DNA of 64,000 bases from Plazaster borealis (lineage: Eukaryota; Echinodermata; Asteroidea; Forcipulatida; Labidiasteridae): assembly GCA_021014325.1 (NCBI GenBank), contig CM037463.1, positions 6,951,001-7,015,000 of the forward strand, given 5' to 3'. The notes beneath the pieces are model-generated. The model worked only from the letters and a program-made list of their open reading frames with translations, had not been told where the DNA came from and made no database searches. Made by a program: the position numbers and the translations under genes. This document shows positions 1 to 46,279 of the stretch, in pieces. The stretch's first letter is position 1, and each line of letters opens with the position of its first letter.

Positions 1-706
1 ATAATTGTAATAATATAGTATTATTATAATAATGGACATTTTACATCATGGCTCATGAACATTATTACCCCCAATAATTGGGCCAATTATTTCATTCCTT
101 AAACCATTCTCAGCTCCCTGGGGGATCGAGAATACAGCCTCTGCTGCCAAGTGTGTATCGCATCAAGGTAAATTAATGACGAACCATCTCTGCCCGCAAA
201 GGTACCCAATGGTTAGCATTTTGCGCCGTGTCGCCTAAAAAGTGCACAACACTGACAACACACAGGGAAATTGACTCCCAAAATGGCACAACCAAGATTA
301 TTGTGATGGTGATGTCAGGTGAACTAGGTCAATAATTGCTTCTCTTCACCCAGGAGTAGGACGTCTAATAGCAACACACTTAGCAACAGTCGTAGCCGTA
401 GCTGTAGCCGCCAATCCAAGGAGTCAATATATGGTGTACTCCATTCGTACCGACTGGCCTATGATCTAAGGCCGCATCTGAATTGGCGACTACAGCTACG
501 GCTACGGCTGTTGCTAAGGGTGTTGCTAAGGACGTCCTATTCTTCAATGCATGATGACGCGGAAATCTAGCCGTAGCCGTAGCTGTAGCCGGCATTTTGG
601 ACATGGCCTTAACCTGATTCTATTCACACTTGTTCTTTATCAATATCTCTAACCTGTGCAAGGTGAGCCACACCTTCTGCATGTCTAGATGTTTTCTTGT
701 ACACTA

Positions 707-893
707 GGGCCCAATTTCATAAAGCTGCTTAAGCAGAAAAAGAAGCTAAGCACCAAAAAAATGCTTACCAAATTAGGTTACCAGCCAAAATACCATTTCA
801 TGTGTACCATCTGTGACTGGTATCCTGCTCATTTTTGCTTAGCAGCTCTAAGAAATATTCAGTGCTTCGGCAGCTCTATGAAATTGGGCCCAG
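707..893. mobile_element. Palindromic MITE, GGGCCCAATTTCAT family, copy
   Basis: The inverted ends read GGGCCCAATTTCATAAAGCT and AGCTCTATGAAATTGGGCCC. About 190 bp; arms contain CTTAAGCAGAAAA and inner words such as TACCAGCCAAAATACCAT. It is the most frequent palindromic family in this window. Confidence 0.8.
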
Positions 894-1486
894 TGTACAG
901 ACCACAGAATAGAGATTCAAGAAAGATATACTGTACAAGGATTAAATGTTATAACATAAACACATGTTTCACAAAGACAGGTCGTGACTGAATTACATGT
1001 AAGCGACTTCAGCTATGACTATGGCCTTTGGCTGCAAAACAACAAGGTTGGAGAAAAGGAATTTGGGGCATTTCAGCCATAGCCACTGCCGAAGAAGCAA
1101 TCAATTCGGAACAGGCCAATCTTATTAATAACCGCATAATAAACCCAAAGACCATATTTTGGTTGGGGGGTTACACTCTAAACAAAAAACTTACAGAAAC
1201 GCTCATTTAAAATCTATCGCAACACATTCTTAAAACAACGCCAAGAGCAGTTAATAGGAAAACACAGTTATGTTTACAACAAGCAATCATTAAACAAATT
1301 AAAAAACTTTCTTCAAAGCCATCCCCAGATTTACCCCCCCCCCCCCACGGAAAAAAAACCTCTGAAAATACATAGATCTATACAGTTTTGTGACTCGTTG
1401 TAAATCACCATTATAAAAAATACATTCAAAAAATAAGATTGCTGTGCACTTTATGATCAAATAGATGCTATTATGTTTTACACAAT

Positions 1487-1610
1487 GGGAAACTTTGAAC
1501 ACTAGGTGGCAGCCGGGTACATTCCCATTGTTTACGTAGTTCTGAGCATGCGCACATTTCTCAATTAACCTGGTAAGTCTGCTGCCACCTAGCGTCCCCA
1601 AAAATCTCCC
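1487..1610. mobile_element. Palindromic MITE with CTCF-like termini, copy 1
   Basis: A roughly 120-bp inverted-repeat element. Left CACTAGGTGGCAG (1500-1512) faces right CTGCCACCTAGCG (1582-1594). A second copy lies at 59806-59946. The centre is shared: CATTGTTTACGTAGTTCTG. Confidence 0.75.
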
Positions 1611-1727
1611 GTCAGAATTTAGTTTAATATAAGCTGCAGGGTGTGATGAACATTTTCATACAAATTTAGAGCAACTGAGAAGCTGGCCTTAGACGCCTTC
1701 CTCTTATTTTAGGCCATGGGGTCTCCC

Positions 1728-2121
1728 CTTAAGGTAGGGTCATTGTTTGGGTTTTTTGTCATCATAATGCTGATTTGTAGGCAAAATTATCAAGAAAGAT
1801 ACAATAAAAGTCACCCGTAAAAGTTTCAGCTGAATACAGGGTCTACTTGTTGAGAAAACAGCCATCTCTGGCCAGCATTCGCGAACGGACACCACGGATA
1901 TTTCAATTTTCAGTCGGCCCTTCGGAAATCTGAGAATCTGAGAAACGATTCATTTTCTCAGATTCAAATGTTTTTGGGTGAAAAATTATCCCCCCCAAAA
2001 ATTACTTTGAAGGGAATCTTTTCTCAGAATAGTTTATACTATTAACAGCTGCAGTGCTTCTTACCAAGTAAGTTTTTATGGCCATTAATTTTTGGAGTAT
2101 TTACCAATGACCCTGCCTTAA
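1728..2121. mobile_element. TTAA-type MITE, diverged
   Basis: The ends TTAAGGTAGGGTCATTG and CAATGACCCTGCCTTAA form a 17-bp terminal inverted repeat bounded by TTAA. Inner words (ACTATTAACAGCT, TTACCAAGTAAGTTTTTATG) resemble the TTAA family seen at 32931 and elsewhere. Confidence 0.65.
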
Positions 2122-2300
2122 AGTCCAGAAGATGAGGTAAACCCCCTTTGAAGACTATTTTCAAGGAGATTCAAATGAAGGCTTTTAAAATCAAACCTCC
2201 AAATCATAAATGTTCCAACAAATCATTTCGGGGGCCGATTTTGTGCACTTTCATTTTGGCTGAATGCCATCATTCCATCGAGACCATTTCTGTATTCATC

Positions 2301-2962
2301 TTTATTTGATCACAAAGAATATGTATCATTTCAAGCAAAAACAATGACGTTATGATTTCAGTGTAAGCATTTTGATTCAATTCCCATTCACTTCTAAGTA
2401 GATTTCTTCCAATAACCGGAGTATCATATATAAAAAATACAACTATCCTCTAGAGTTTTTCACTAAAAAATTGTTTTTCTTAGCAGTTTAAATCCGACGA
2501 CAAAAAGACAGCATACCAATAGCACAGCCACTCCACAAGCCTATTAATGTCATTCTTCACTAATTTTTTAATTTTTTACCCTGATCACATATTCCAGAGT
2601 GACTTATAACCTCAACATTGACATTTAGCAACTGGAAAAAGTCTTCATCGGTCATATATTAGTCGTCTCAGTGACAAACAATACAACTTAATACAAACTC
2701 CACCAATGCTTGGTCTGGTGTATGCAGTTTACATACACAGCCAAACCTTAATATTAGTGTATCTTTGACTACATGTAGTAGTCTGTTACATAACAGTCCC
2801 TCTCCCTGCAAGAACCATGACAAATTCTCGCTATGGGTTACAGTTCCTGCTTTTTGCTTGGTCCACAATTCTTACGCCTTCAGCACATATTTACCGGTGA
2901 CGCTCTCGTTTGTTATCTGCCGTCTGCATCTGGAAGCTGCGCCGTCAGCGTCCTTTGGTAAA
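2301..2962 (-). other. STAT: STAT 3' UTR, possible
   Basis: Downstream of the STAT stop the first clear AATAAA on the minus strand lies at 2301-2306 (TTTATT on the plus strand), about 660 nt after the stop. No coding potential is visible between. The true end is not known; transcript data would settle it. Confidence 0.4.
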
Positions 2963-37227
<34,265 letters not shown>

Positions 37228-37324
37228 GGTGACAGGATAGTGTGGCACCCCTTGGACAGATCCTTGGGGTGTAATGTCAAAGGGTGGACTTCGGGATCAG
37301 ATTTAGATGTAGATGAATAAACTA
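37228..37324 (-). other. STAT: STAT 5' UTR part of first coding exon
   Basis: A good acceptor (TTTTTTGTAGTGTTGGTCAG on the minus strand, ending at 37325) precedes this segment, so the start codon lies 97 nt inside an exon. This implies at least one upstream non-coding exon, with candidates near 38740 and 40471. Confidence 0.55.
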
Positions 37325-37725
37325 CTGACCAACACTACAAAAAAGGCGAAGGAAGAAAGCAAAAAATTAGGATGCCTCACACCAGGCCTTAAAAACTCAA
37401 GATTATAAATAGAGTACTGAAGGCGCAAGATGAGGAACTCCAGCTGAAATGTGAAATGTACACTAGATGCCATTTCAGCAAGTAACTCTTTTGATGCAAC
37501 AATAGATCAGTGCAGACAATGACCATTAGCCTTTTTGAGATATGGTGGACACTATTGGAGTGCACTGTAGGATTTGGGTGTATACAGACAAATTTACCCA
37601 AATCAAACAGTGTTATAGTAATGTGTCCGCCATATCTCAAAATGGCTTATTGATATAAATAAACATTTGGATGCGTATTTCACATTCCAACAACATACAG
37701 AGCTTCAGTTCCCCCATCTTGCGCC

Positions 37726-38099
37726 TTAAAGGCATCGTACACGTTTGGTAATTACTCAAAATATATATTAGCATAAAAACTGACTTGGTAACGAGCAACA
37801 GAGAGCTGTTGATAGTATAAAACATTGTGAGAAACGATTCCCTCTGAAGTAACGTAGTTTTTGAGAAAGAGGTAATTTCTCACTAAAATAATAAAAACTT
37901 CTTGCAAGAAGTTTTTATTCCTATCTGAAAGCACACAAATTTGTACAACGAGGGTGTTTTTTCTTTCATCATTTTCTTGCAACTTCGATGACCAATTGAG
38001 CCCAAATTTTCACAGGCTTGTTGTTTTATGCATATGTTGGGATACACCGAATGAAAACACTGGTCTTTGACAATTACCAAACGTGTACGATGCCTTTAA
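37726..38099. mobile_element. TTAA-type MITE, full-length copy
   Basis: Begins TTAAAGGCATCGTACACGTT and ends AAACGTGTACGATGCCTTTA plus A; TTAA at both ends. It lies just upstream of the first coding exon of STAT, in the 5' UTR intron. Confidence 0.85.
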
Positions 38100-38632
38100 G
38101 CACTTTATAATCTTTGATATTGCTGTGGAAAAGTTGTGCATAATTAGACTGTCCAAATTAAAAACTGGGAGACATATGGAATAATTTATCCCTTGTGTTT
38201 AAATTATCAGCATCGGTAACAGTCTTGTGTATGCTGCACACCACATCACATGTCATGCATGTCACCGAAGTTACCTCAAGCAGTGTGTTTCACCTGACAT
38301 ACATTTGTATGTAACCAAAAAAAATTATGCTGTAGGGTACTTATTTTTAGAAAAAAACTGATGGGGCAATGAATGATTTTTTAGTCTTCCACAAAAATTG
38401 ATGTACTTTCCCTTTAAAATTGAGACGGTCCTACTAAATACTGTCAACACACCGTCAACACAAACAGTACCAATACCACACCGTCAACACCTCCAATATA
38501 CATTTTAAATCGACAAAAGGGGCATAGAACTGTAAAGTATGGGCTTAAGGAATTTACACTGGTTTGCGGTAACATTTCATTTATGAAAATTTAGTTTTTT
38601 TCACGCAAATTTTTTGTTCAAGCAGCATAGCC

Positions 38633-39522
38633 CTTAGTAGTTGCAATAATCATAACCCTCCTCTCCCGACGGTCGCAGACCGCAGGGTTACGAGACAGTG
38701 AGCACAAAATATTTTAAAGAAAAAAGGACAAAAACTTACCAGAGACGGAGCAAATGCTCGTGAAGCGAACACAGACGATGGTTGAGGTTCTGAACCCCGC
38801 CCTTCATTATCTCGACCAATAAGCGTAAATTCCCGACCAATCAGCGCAAACCAAGGAAAAACAGACTGGCTGCAGCCCGCCAACTGGCTATTCCCGCTTA
38901 CGGACACACTGCATGGGTGTGCTGGAGATTCGGTGTGCTTGTGTCGGCGGTACACATGAACATGTACACATGTACATGTACACATGTACATGTACACACA
39001 TAATACATACCAACGTGTACAGTGTGTACATGACTGTGTATACAATGTATTGGAGTTAAAATTTGAACACGTGCGTGCATAGCCTAGCCACGCGTGGAGG
39101 CTTGTACATGTACATTAAATGTATCATGCAAATGTACAGCCGATTGCTGAGACAAGCACACCAGTGCAGTGAGTCCACAAGCGGGAATAGCCGTTTAGCG
39201 GGCTGCAGCCGAAGCTCCACCCAGCCTGTTTTTCCTTGGTTTGCGCTGATAAGTTTTTGTCCTTTTTTCTTCAAAATATTTTCTGAATTATGTTTTGAGT
39301 GTTATGGTTGGATTCCTTAGACATTGAAGATCAAGCCCGTGTTCTTAGAATTTGTTTCATGATTTTTGAAAGTGGTAAAAATCGGGCAAATCTGGTGACT
39401 AGTCTGTCAACATTAGTCAAAATTGCACGTATGGTCGAATCTCGTCCTCACTGTCTCGTAACCTTCCGGTCTGCGACCGTCGTTTGGAGAGGAGGGTTAT
39501 GATTATCGCAACTAAGCCCTTG
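38633..39522. repeat. Large inverted duplication around the putative STAT promoter
   Basis: Left segments CCCTTAGTAGTTGCAATAAT, ACCCTCCTCTCCCGACGGTC and GGTTACGAGACAGTGAG are matched in reverse at 39448-39522. Left AAATATTTTAAAGAAAAAAG then GACAAAAACTTA matches 39247-39283 reversed. Left ATCAGCGCAAACCAAGGAAA, GGCTGCAGCCCGC and GGCTATTCCCGCTT match 39165-39250 reversed. Each arm has its own extra stretch: the left has the CCAAT/GC-box region (38738-38838), the right an unrelated 160 bp (39284-39447). The centre holds alternating GTACATGTACACATG palindromes (38945-39000). Confidence 0.8.
38740..38850 (-). promoter_or_regulatory. Candidate STAT promoter and 5' non-coding exon A
   Basis: On the minus strand a splice donor CTCTG/GTAAGT ends a possible exon at 38740. 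Just upstream of it (in transcript sense) are a GC box (CCCCGCCC on plus, 38795-38802) and two CCAAT boxes (38816-38820 and 38837-38841, plus strand). This spacing suits a TATA-less promoter driving STAT. The region is the left arm of a large inverted duplication (see 38633-39522). The call is inferred from motifs only. Confidence 0.45.
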
Positions 39523-40470
39523 GCTGCCATCTTGCCTTCTCACAGAGCTTGGACTGTACCATTCATGTATGGGTGTGCAGGTAATGCAAATATCATACCA
39601 ACAGAGGGCCCCGTGCTGCAGAATATTTTATCTTGCCCTGGCTGGCTACATCCGTTTGATCCGCTTGCCAGATTCACATACAACGGCTGCCTTCTATAGG
39701 TGTATTGTGTAATATTATCGCCCCTTTCGCGTAATGGTACGGTCCGTGCTTCCCCCGTGGAAACATGGCTGCCGATTTCGAAGCTGTGCATAGAGACAAT
39801 TTTCGTGAACTGAAAATGAAAATTTTCAGCAACTAACCTCCAGTTGTTAAATTAAATGTCGTTTTAACCAGTATTTAATTAAGGGTCCAAAAACTGCTTC
39901 TGTTGAATTTGAAAGTGTTTTGGGTGTGTTGACAGTACTTGTTCGTGTTGATGGGGTGTTTTTGACGGTATTAAGTAGGACCCCCCAATCCTAGTCAAGA
40001 CTTCCGCTGTGTCTGATGAAAAAGTTACATAAATTAGCCAAAACGACAAACAGAATAGGGACGTAAAACTAAATAAAATTAATCTCGGCTTTTTAATAAC
40101 GTTACATTACATGTCAATGTGTGTTTAGGCCTACAGCAATTTTGTTTAATTTAAGAGAAGTGTTGGAACTTCTGTAGTGTATGTGAAATGTCAATAATGC
40201 TCTCTTGCCCTTGCAGAACGACCAAACAGTAATAATATTAGTTAACTATCAAAGTATAGATTGGTACCTAGTATTAGTAACGTTGATTTCACCAAACGCC
40301 ATGTTCTTTTCCACCCTTTTATAACATGCACACACACATTACATGTACATTTAAGTGAAATAAATGGACGGTGAAATCCGTGTTGCACACGGTCAGAGAA
40401 TGTTCGACACGGAACGCCCAAAACAACTTGCAACAACAAAATAATAGGCCATGAAAATGTGCCTACTTAC

Positions 40471-40665
40471 CTCTATGCAACTTCAGCAGTCCCACTCAGA
40501 ATTAACGAAACATATGAATGAATCTAAACCCATGAAAAACTTACTACAGTTGGGCCGATAACATGAGTTTCTTAGAAAAAGCATGCATAGTATGACCGCT
40601 CGTCGTAAAATAGACTTCCGTGATCTGCAGCTGCGCCTGTGACGTATGGTCACGTGAGGTCATAA
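40471..40665 (-). promoter_or_regulatory. Candidate STAT promoter and 5' non-coding exon B
   Basis: A minus-strand donor CATAGAG/GTAAGT ends a possible non-coding exon at 40471. About 170-190 bp upstream is a cluster with TGACGT (40640-40645) and the E-box CACGTG (40651-40656), next to AGGTCA. These are CRE/USF/nuclear-receptor half-site type motifs. It could be an alternative STAT first exon or belong to an unseen transcript. Confidence 0.35.
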
Positions 40666-40993
40666 GCTAGATTGTCGATTTGTATTGGTCAGTGAAAGAT
40701 TTGCTTACGATATTGTCACAACTGATCAACCAATCACAAGGCAAGTGGCAGGCGTACCTGGAACTCATGTTTTATTCATGAGCTCCTGGAAATGGAGCAA
40801 TCATTTTCCGAAACAAGACGACCTCGCCGTACCAGGCCGACTCCTGAGATTATCGGAAACTAGGTCAAACCACAAAACGACACAAGTATTTAGTTTGTAC
40901 AAACGTAACACAATGATTGTCGGCTGCAGTGTTCGCGCCTTGTTTTCAATATGTTCATCGATGGAACAGGGTGCATCTCGTATAGATATCTAT

Positions 40994-41154
40994 GGCCCTT
41001 TTCGAATCCACGGTTTTGGCTTTGGATTCGGCTTCAGGCTCCGTTCCCTCGTCTGAATCCCTGAACGCATAGCACGCGTATTGTCAAAACAACTGAGGGG
41101 CCTAGCTAGCCTGAGCCGAATCCGAAGCCGAAGCCGGTCGTTTCGAAAAGGGCC
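40994..41154. mobile_element. Foldback MITE with GGCTTC-rich ends
   Basis: Left GGCCCTTTTCGAATCCACGG then TTTTGGCTTTGGATTCGGCT; right GAATCCGAAGCCGAAGCCGG then TCGTTTCGAAAAGGGCC. An intact copy of the family seen at 22484-22625. Confidence 0.8.
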
Positions 41155-42839
41155 TATGGAGCGCATAATCCCTTACACAAGCGTCACATGCGGCTACTGC
41201 ACATGTCTGTCACGCGCCTTGCATTGACGTCTTCCAGCCGCCATCTTAGAGGTAAAACGATCGGACGAAACATTCGAAACGAACAGACTTTTTTGTACAC
41301 GCGGCGCACAGGATTGGCCAATGAACAACCCTCCTTTTGACCTCTAGGCGAGGGAGCCTTTCTGAAATGACATCATGTGCATAAGGTGTATTTGTAGGGC
41401 CCGAGCGTTTTTCTACTGCCGCATCGCCTAAAATTCGCACTAATGTTTAGTACACGTCCGGTGACATTGACTCCCCCAAAAATGGCGCAAACAAGATTAG
41501 GCCCAATTTCATGGCTCTGCTTACCGCGGAATTCTGCGCTTACGCCCATAGAAATACACACGTTACATACAACGCGCGTAAGCGCAGAATTATTTGGTAA
41601 GCAGTGCCATGAAATTGTTCGAGCAAGATTCTTTACCATAATTGCGTTGTCCTTCGGATCGGACGTAAAGCCATGTGTTGTGTAATGCACGTAAAAGAAC
41701 CCATTCACACTTTGCCCCGGTGTTTCTGGCAGTGGCTGCTGAATGCACCGCAGCACCCAAATTGGTCTCATATAATTAAAAAGAAAAACTGTCTTAAAAT
41801 GTTTTTGTCTGTTCAACCAAGTGCTTATCATGGTAGATAGTTACGTATAAGACTATATATTATTATATCATTTATATCATTTTGTGAAGGTTTATGGCCC
41901 AAGGTGAATCAAAAAGTTGTTGGCAGTCATTGCGTCAGTGTGCGCGCATCTGCTACACGTTTGCAGATGGGGACAGAATCTCTCTTTGTGTTAATTGGCC
42001 GAAATTAATTACTGTAAAAGACCGCCAGGCTCCGAAAGTTCAAAGCTGGCATTTATTAATTCTGGCTGAGAAGCCAAGGACTCTCAGAAAAGCGAACATA
42101 GCCCGCAAGAACCCGGCCCCACATGGAGAGAAGACACGGAAGGAAGTTTCAGTTTAAGATGTGGGAGGAAAACCCCAAAGAAATATTCCAGGGAAAAACC
42201 CACGCAGTCAGGTACTGAAAACCCAATCTACACTGTGCCCCCAGTGGAATTCGAACCGGGTACCCAGCGGTGGAAGGCGAGGAAAAATACCACTACACCA
42301 ACCCAAGCGCCCTACATTTCATCGTTTTTCTTATAATTACAGAAACTTGAAGTATGTAAAAGCCAGGTTCAATAAATCCTTCTTGCAAGAATCCTCAAAG
42401 AAAAACTAGCTCAATGAAACTCCTATGGGCTTATAATAAAGCCATCATCAGTTTGTGTAAAGTGGGCGTTGCTTACAGTGAAATTTAATATGAAAAGAGC
42501 CCAATCGTGTCGAGTCACACGTGGGCACATCTGTTGCACGATACCGTTTTTAATAATTTCAGCTCAGCTATAATTTAGGACTCTTCCTCTGTGTTGTATA
42601 CGAAAGTGAAAGGCAACCAGGGCCAGTTCCTGTGGCAGGAGATTCTGTCCCCCCTGGAGATTCTGTCACCCCCCCCCCCCCCATACGGCGAAGCGAACTG
42701 TGTACAAACTTCTTTTGATAGCGCCCTCTTTTGAATCTTCCTCCTCCAGCCCATGCTAATTTTCCCGTATGGGGACAGAATCTCCGGGGGACAGATTTCC
42801 CTGGGACCCCGGATCCAAAGGTGGCAGTGTAATTAAACA

Positions 42840-43075
42840 AAACTCACCGATTTCATCGTTCAAAAGCCCTTCTTAAGATAGTAACTTATAATTCTGAGAA
42901 GACCTCAAGTCTTTTTTGAAGACCGTAAAGCCAAGTTCAATGGTTAAACTTTTCTTGAAAAAATCATAATGTGCAATTCCTATGGGCTTCTGGTAATCGT
43001 TGGAGCCAGTTTGTGTGAAGTGGGCGTGGCTTACAGTGGGATGACGTCACACTTACGAACATGGCCCAATTTCAT
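42840..43075. repeat. Dispersed repeat, GTGGGCGTGGCTTACAGTG family, copies
   Basis: The words TTCAAAAGC, AACTTATAATTCTGAGAAGA, GCCAAGTTCAATGGTTAAAC and GTGTGAAGTGGGCGTGGCTT recur in order at 58150-58385 and, in part, at 42345-42490. No ends were resolved. Confidence 0.6.
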
Positions 43076-44002
43076 GTTTACCGGTAATTAAATGTTGTGC
43101 TAACTGTAGCAGAAAAACATGCTTAAGCAAAAGTGTAATTTCACAACGACTGAGAAGATTGACAGCCAGCAGTGCTGGTGCGTTCACAATGGTTTTGCAT
43201 TGTCGGTCACTCATTCTGCTTACAAGAACCGTCGAAAAGCTAGCGTGCCTTTTGCTTTGCTTACGGTTTAGCAGTGGGTAGAAATTTTGCACCGTAAGAA
43301 GAAAACGTCTGCTTACAGGCTTTAATATTGGGTCAGGATTAACCCTTCCATGAATATGTAAATTGCACATTGTGCGTGCACACCAACACTACAAAATGAG
43401 GGAAATTTGTTGTATGGGGGTGCTGGTGGCGTGACACATACGCGTTTGTGCACAATATGGCGTTTGCCAACCCAATAGTGTCTGTGGGCATGCGTGAATG
43501 TGTAATTAGCATAATTATTTCATGGGAATGGCTAATTATCAACATGTTAACAACAGTTCGTTTTAAGGTTTTTAAAAGGTATTGCTTTTTATTCAACTTT
43601 TGTTTAAAACAAAACCAAACGAAATTCTGATCCGGGATTTAGACCTTCTCCTTGCGTCGATGCCTATTCTTCCTTTACTTTTATTTGTTATGCTTTGTAA
43701 TTTTGTTTATCCATAATCTTTTTCATTTTTCTGCAATATTTTTGACTATAGTTTTGTTTTGTTTTTCCAGTTTTATCCCTGTAGGCTATTTGTCTTTTTT
43801 ATGTCAAGTTTTTAAATTGTATTTGCTTCTCTGCCAAGTACAAAGTCTATCCTGCATGCCAACAGCTTCTCTGACTGACTGCCTTCATTGACTGGTAGTC
43901 TGTATCGTGGTTTCACCTTGGAGTTCTTGGTTTACTAAACGTTTAGAGACTCTCCAGCGGGCCCGATTTCCATATAGGACACGATGTCGGCATCGGACAC
44001 CG

Positions 44003-44793
44003 TCAATGCATGATAGCCTCGCTTTCGCCCCAGCGGTCTGCATGTAAAAACAAAACAGTTTGTTATTCCCAGAAACTTTGCACGGTGTGGACAACAGGAA
44101 GTAACTAAACTTACGGGTCCACATGATGAAAAAGCCGTCGTTGTGGTCGATCTCGATGTTTCGAACAGTATACTCTCGTACCGTCCAACGGCTCTTTTCA
44201 GATCCAACACTCCTCCCAAAAGAGATTTTTAGACCCCTCGTTCATGAAACGTACAAGGCGTTTACACGCGTGCACGTTTCCATTTTTTGTCATAAAAGAT
44301 GGCGGCCAATGCAAGGGGTCTATACATGGTTGTACCGGAATGGTGTAACCAGACCGTAGGGGGCTTAAGCCCGGTGCTCAGAACTCTGGTCATGATGTCT
44401 GGTTATACGCAACTGTTGTACCCGCACGTTTACTATGTAATAGTTACTTCCCATACGTGAATCAAATTTATAAGTCGAAGAGCAATCACAGTTCTCAATA
44501 AAGTTCAAGTTTAGTTTCAAATTCAAAATGAAGAACATGAATCCATTATTTGGCCACCATCCAGTTAAAAACACGCATTTCTTCTTTGATACTCACATTT
44601 TAGGGACACAAGACCGGTACGGACGTCGTGTTGCTGGCGGAATGTCCGGGGCGTTTCGGACTCCTGTTTGCCGCTCCTCGGGTGTCGACGGACCACTAAG
44701 CTGGGGCTGCGGTGTGTTGGTACTGCTTTTCTCCTCTGGATTTTGATCAGAACACTCCTCCTTTTGACGTCTGTATGGAGTCACATCGGCCAT
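44003..44793 (-). CDS. Small unrecognised protein gene, three exons (about 109 aa)
   Basis: The minus strand has an ATG at 44793 and an open frame starting MADVTPYRRQKEECSDQ, rich in Pro, Ser, Glu and Gln. It ends in frame at AAAAT/GTGAGT, exon 44597-44793. A second exon, 44115-44212, joins in phase and reads RWTVREYTVRNIEIDHND then GFFIMWT, with a GTAAGT donor. A third, 44003-44037, after a strong acceptor (TGTTTTGTTTTTACATGCAG), gives HRWGESEAIMH and a stop. An AATAAA on the minus strand lies near 43679. No family was recognised; the N-terminus looks disordered. The exon 2 acceptor is the weakest point: an alternative starts at about 44197. The gene may be longer or use other exons. Confidence 0.4.
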
Positions 44794-45908
44794 ATCCGTT
44801 CAAGTCGACTTTGGGAAAATATCGGAAAAGGAAAGAACACCATTTGCTTTTAGAAAGAATGAAATAATTAATAATAAAACATTCCCAAACACGTAATTCT
44901 CAATAAAAACACGGCAAAACCAACCTGAGAAAATTTTACATTTCAACTCGACATTTATTTCCATAATTGGTGAAGAAAAAAGGAGAACAATAAACAAATT
45001 TGAACAATGATATAAATCAAAAACAACTTCAGAACAAAATTAATAAATAATGAAAACAATAAATAATTACATGAAAATAATATAATGAAATGGATACGGA
45101 GCAAACCAATATGAGGGCATTTTCAGAAGCCAAAAGGAGGCTTGTATTGAAATGCCCATCTGACAAATACAAAACGAAACAAGCAAATAAAAGCATAAAC
45201 AAAAGCAAAAAAACAAACAAATCTTTGTCAACGGATTCCGTTTTTTAGTAAATCAATTTTTGTTTACATGTTTCGCCGTGGATTTTGTGCACGTTCATAT
45301 CAGGTTTATTTCAATTGCGGCAATCGAAACAAGAGTGATTTAACGGGGTCTTATGCCACTTCCTCGACTTTGACAAAAGTGGTAGTATTTCAGTCTCCGG
45401 AGGATTGGATGAAGTCTGTATATGAGCTTTCAAAATATATTGACGATTCCGGTACTTTGCCTTTTCGGAAAACCGAATTTTGTAATTCCTGGTTTTAATG
45501 TCATTAACGTGACCTGGAAGTTCGCCCATAAGCTCATTGCTAATTATATAAGCAGTTTTTGAGTGTTCGAAATTGAGAACTAATTTGCACAAAAATAGGG
45601 GGACAAGCTGACCCCCAAAATGGCGCCAACCAAGATTTACTGTTGTGATGACGTCAGGTGAATCGAATCAATTATAGGGAGCGATTAATAAACACATATT
45701 CACGCATGCCTATCAGACACTTTTGGTTGGCAAACGCCAAAATAAATTTTGCTTGAATTGCTTTTATTTGGTCAAAAGGGTCTATGTATAATGCTTTGGG
45801 CGATTTAAAGGTGATTTGGTTCACAACAAAAATGTATTACACGCTAAAATCTAACTGTTGCTCAATTAGTCCGATTTTGATTTTGTTGTTGATGGTGTCA
45901 ACGCAGGG

Positions 45909-46277
45909 TTAAAGGCACTGTACACGTTTGGTAATTACTCAATATTATTAGAATAAAAACTGACTTGGTACGAGCAACAGAGAGCTGTTGATAGTATAAA
46001 ACATTGTGAGAAACGACTCCCTCTGAAGTAACGTATAGTTTTTGAGAAAGAGGTAATTTCTCACTCAAATATTAAAAGACTTCTTGCAAGAAGCCTTTTA
46101 TTCCTATCTGCAAAGCATGTACAACAAGGGTGTTTTTTCTTTCATCGTTTTTTTGCAACGTCGATGACCAATTGAGCCCAAATTTTCACAGGCTTGTTAT
46201 TTAATGCATAATGTTGGGATACACCAAGTGAGAACACTGGTCTTTGACAATTTCCCAAACGTGTTCAGTGCTTTTAA
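45909..46277. mobile_element. TTAA-type MITE, full-length copy
   Basis: Begins TTAAAGGCACTGTACACGTT and ends AAACGTGTTCAGTGCTTTTA plus A, TTAA both sides. It has small internal deletions compared with 32931. Confidence 0.85.
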
Positions 46278-46279
46278 AG

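Noticed and set aside
39299..39502. Plus-strand frame with DIEDQARVLRICFMIFESGK
   Set aside because: It lies in the right arm of the inverted duplication, partly repeat-derived, with no splice partners or recognised motif.
39768..39836. A short frame MAADFEAVHRDNFRELK after a CpG-rich area on plus
   Set aside because: It ends after 23 codons and no downstream exon could be linked; too little to call a gene.
43053..43370. A 105-residue minus-strand frame as a fourth exon of the small gene
   Set aside because: It overlaps palindromic MITE sequence (GGCCCAATTTCATG) and lies beyond the stop and polyadenylation signal of the proposed gene.
45268..45498. A possible first exon on plus starting MFRRGFCARSYQVYF, similar in feel to a mitochondrial targeting peptide
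   Set aside because: No convincing donor, no following exon and no recognised family; open frames on both strands here suggest chance.
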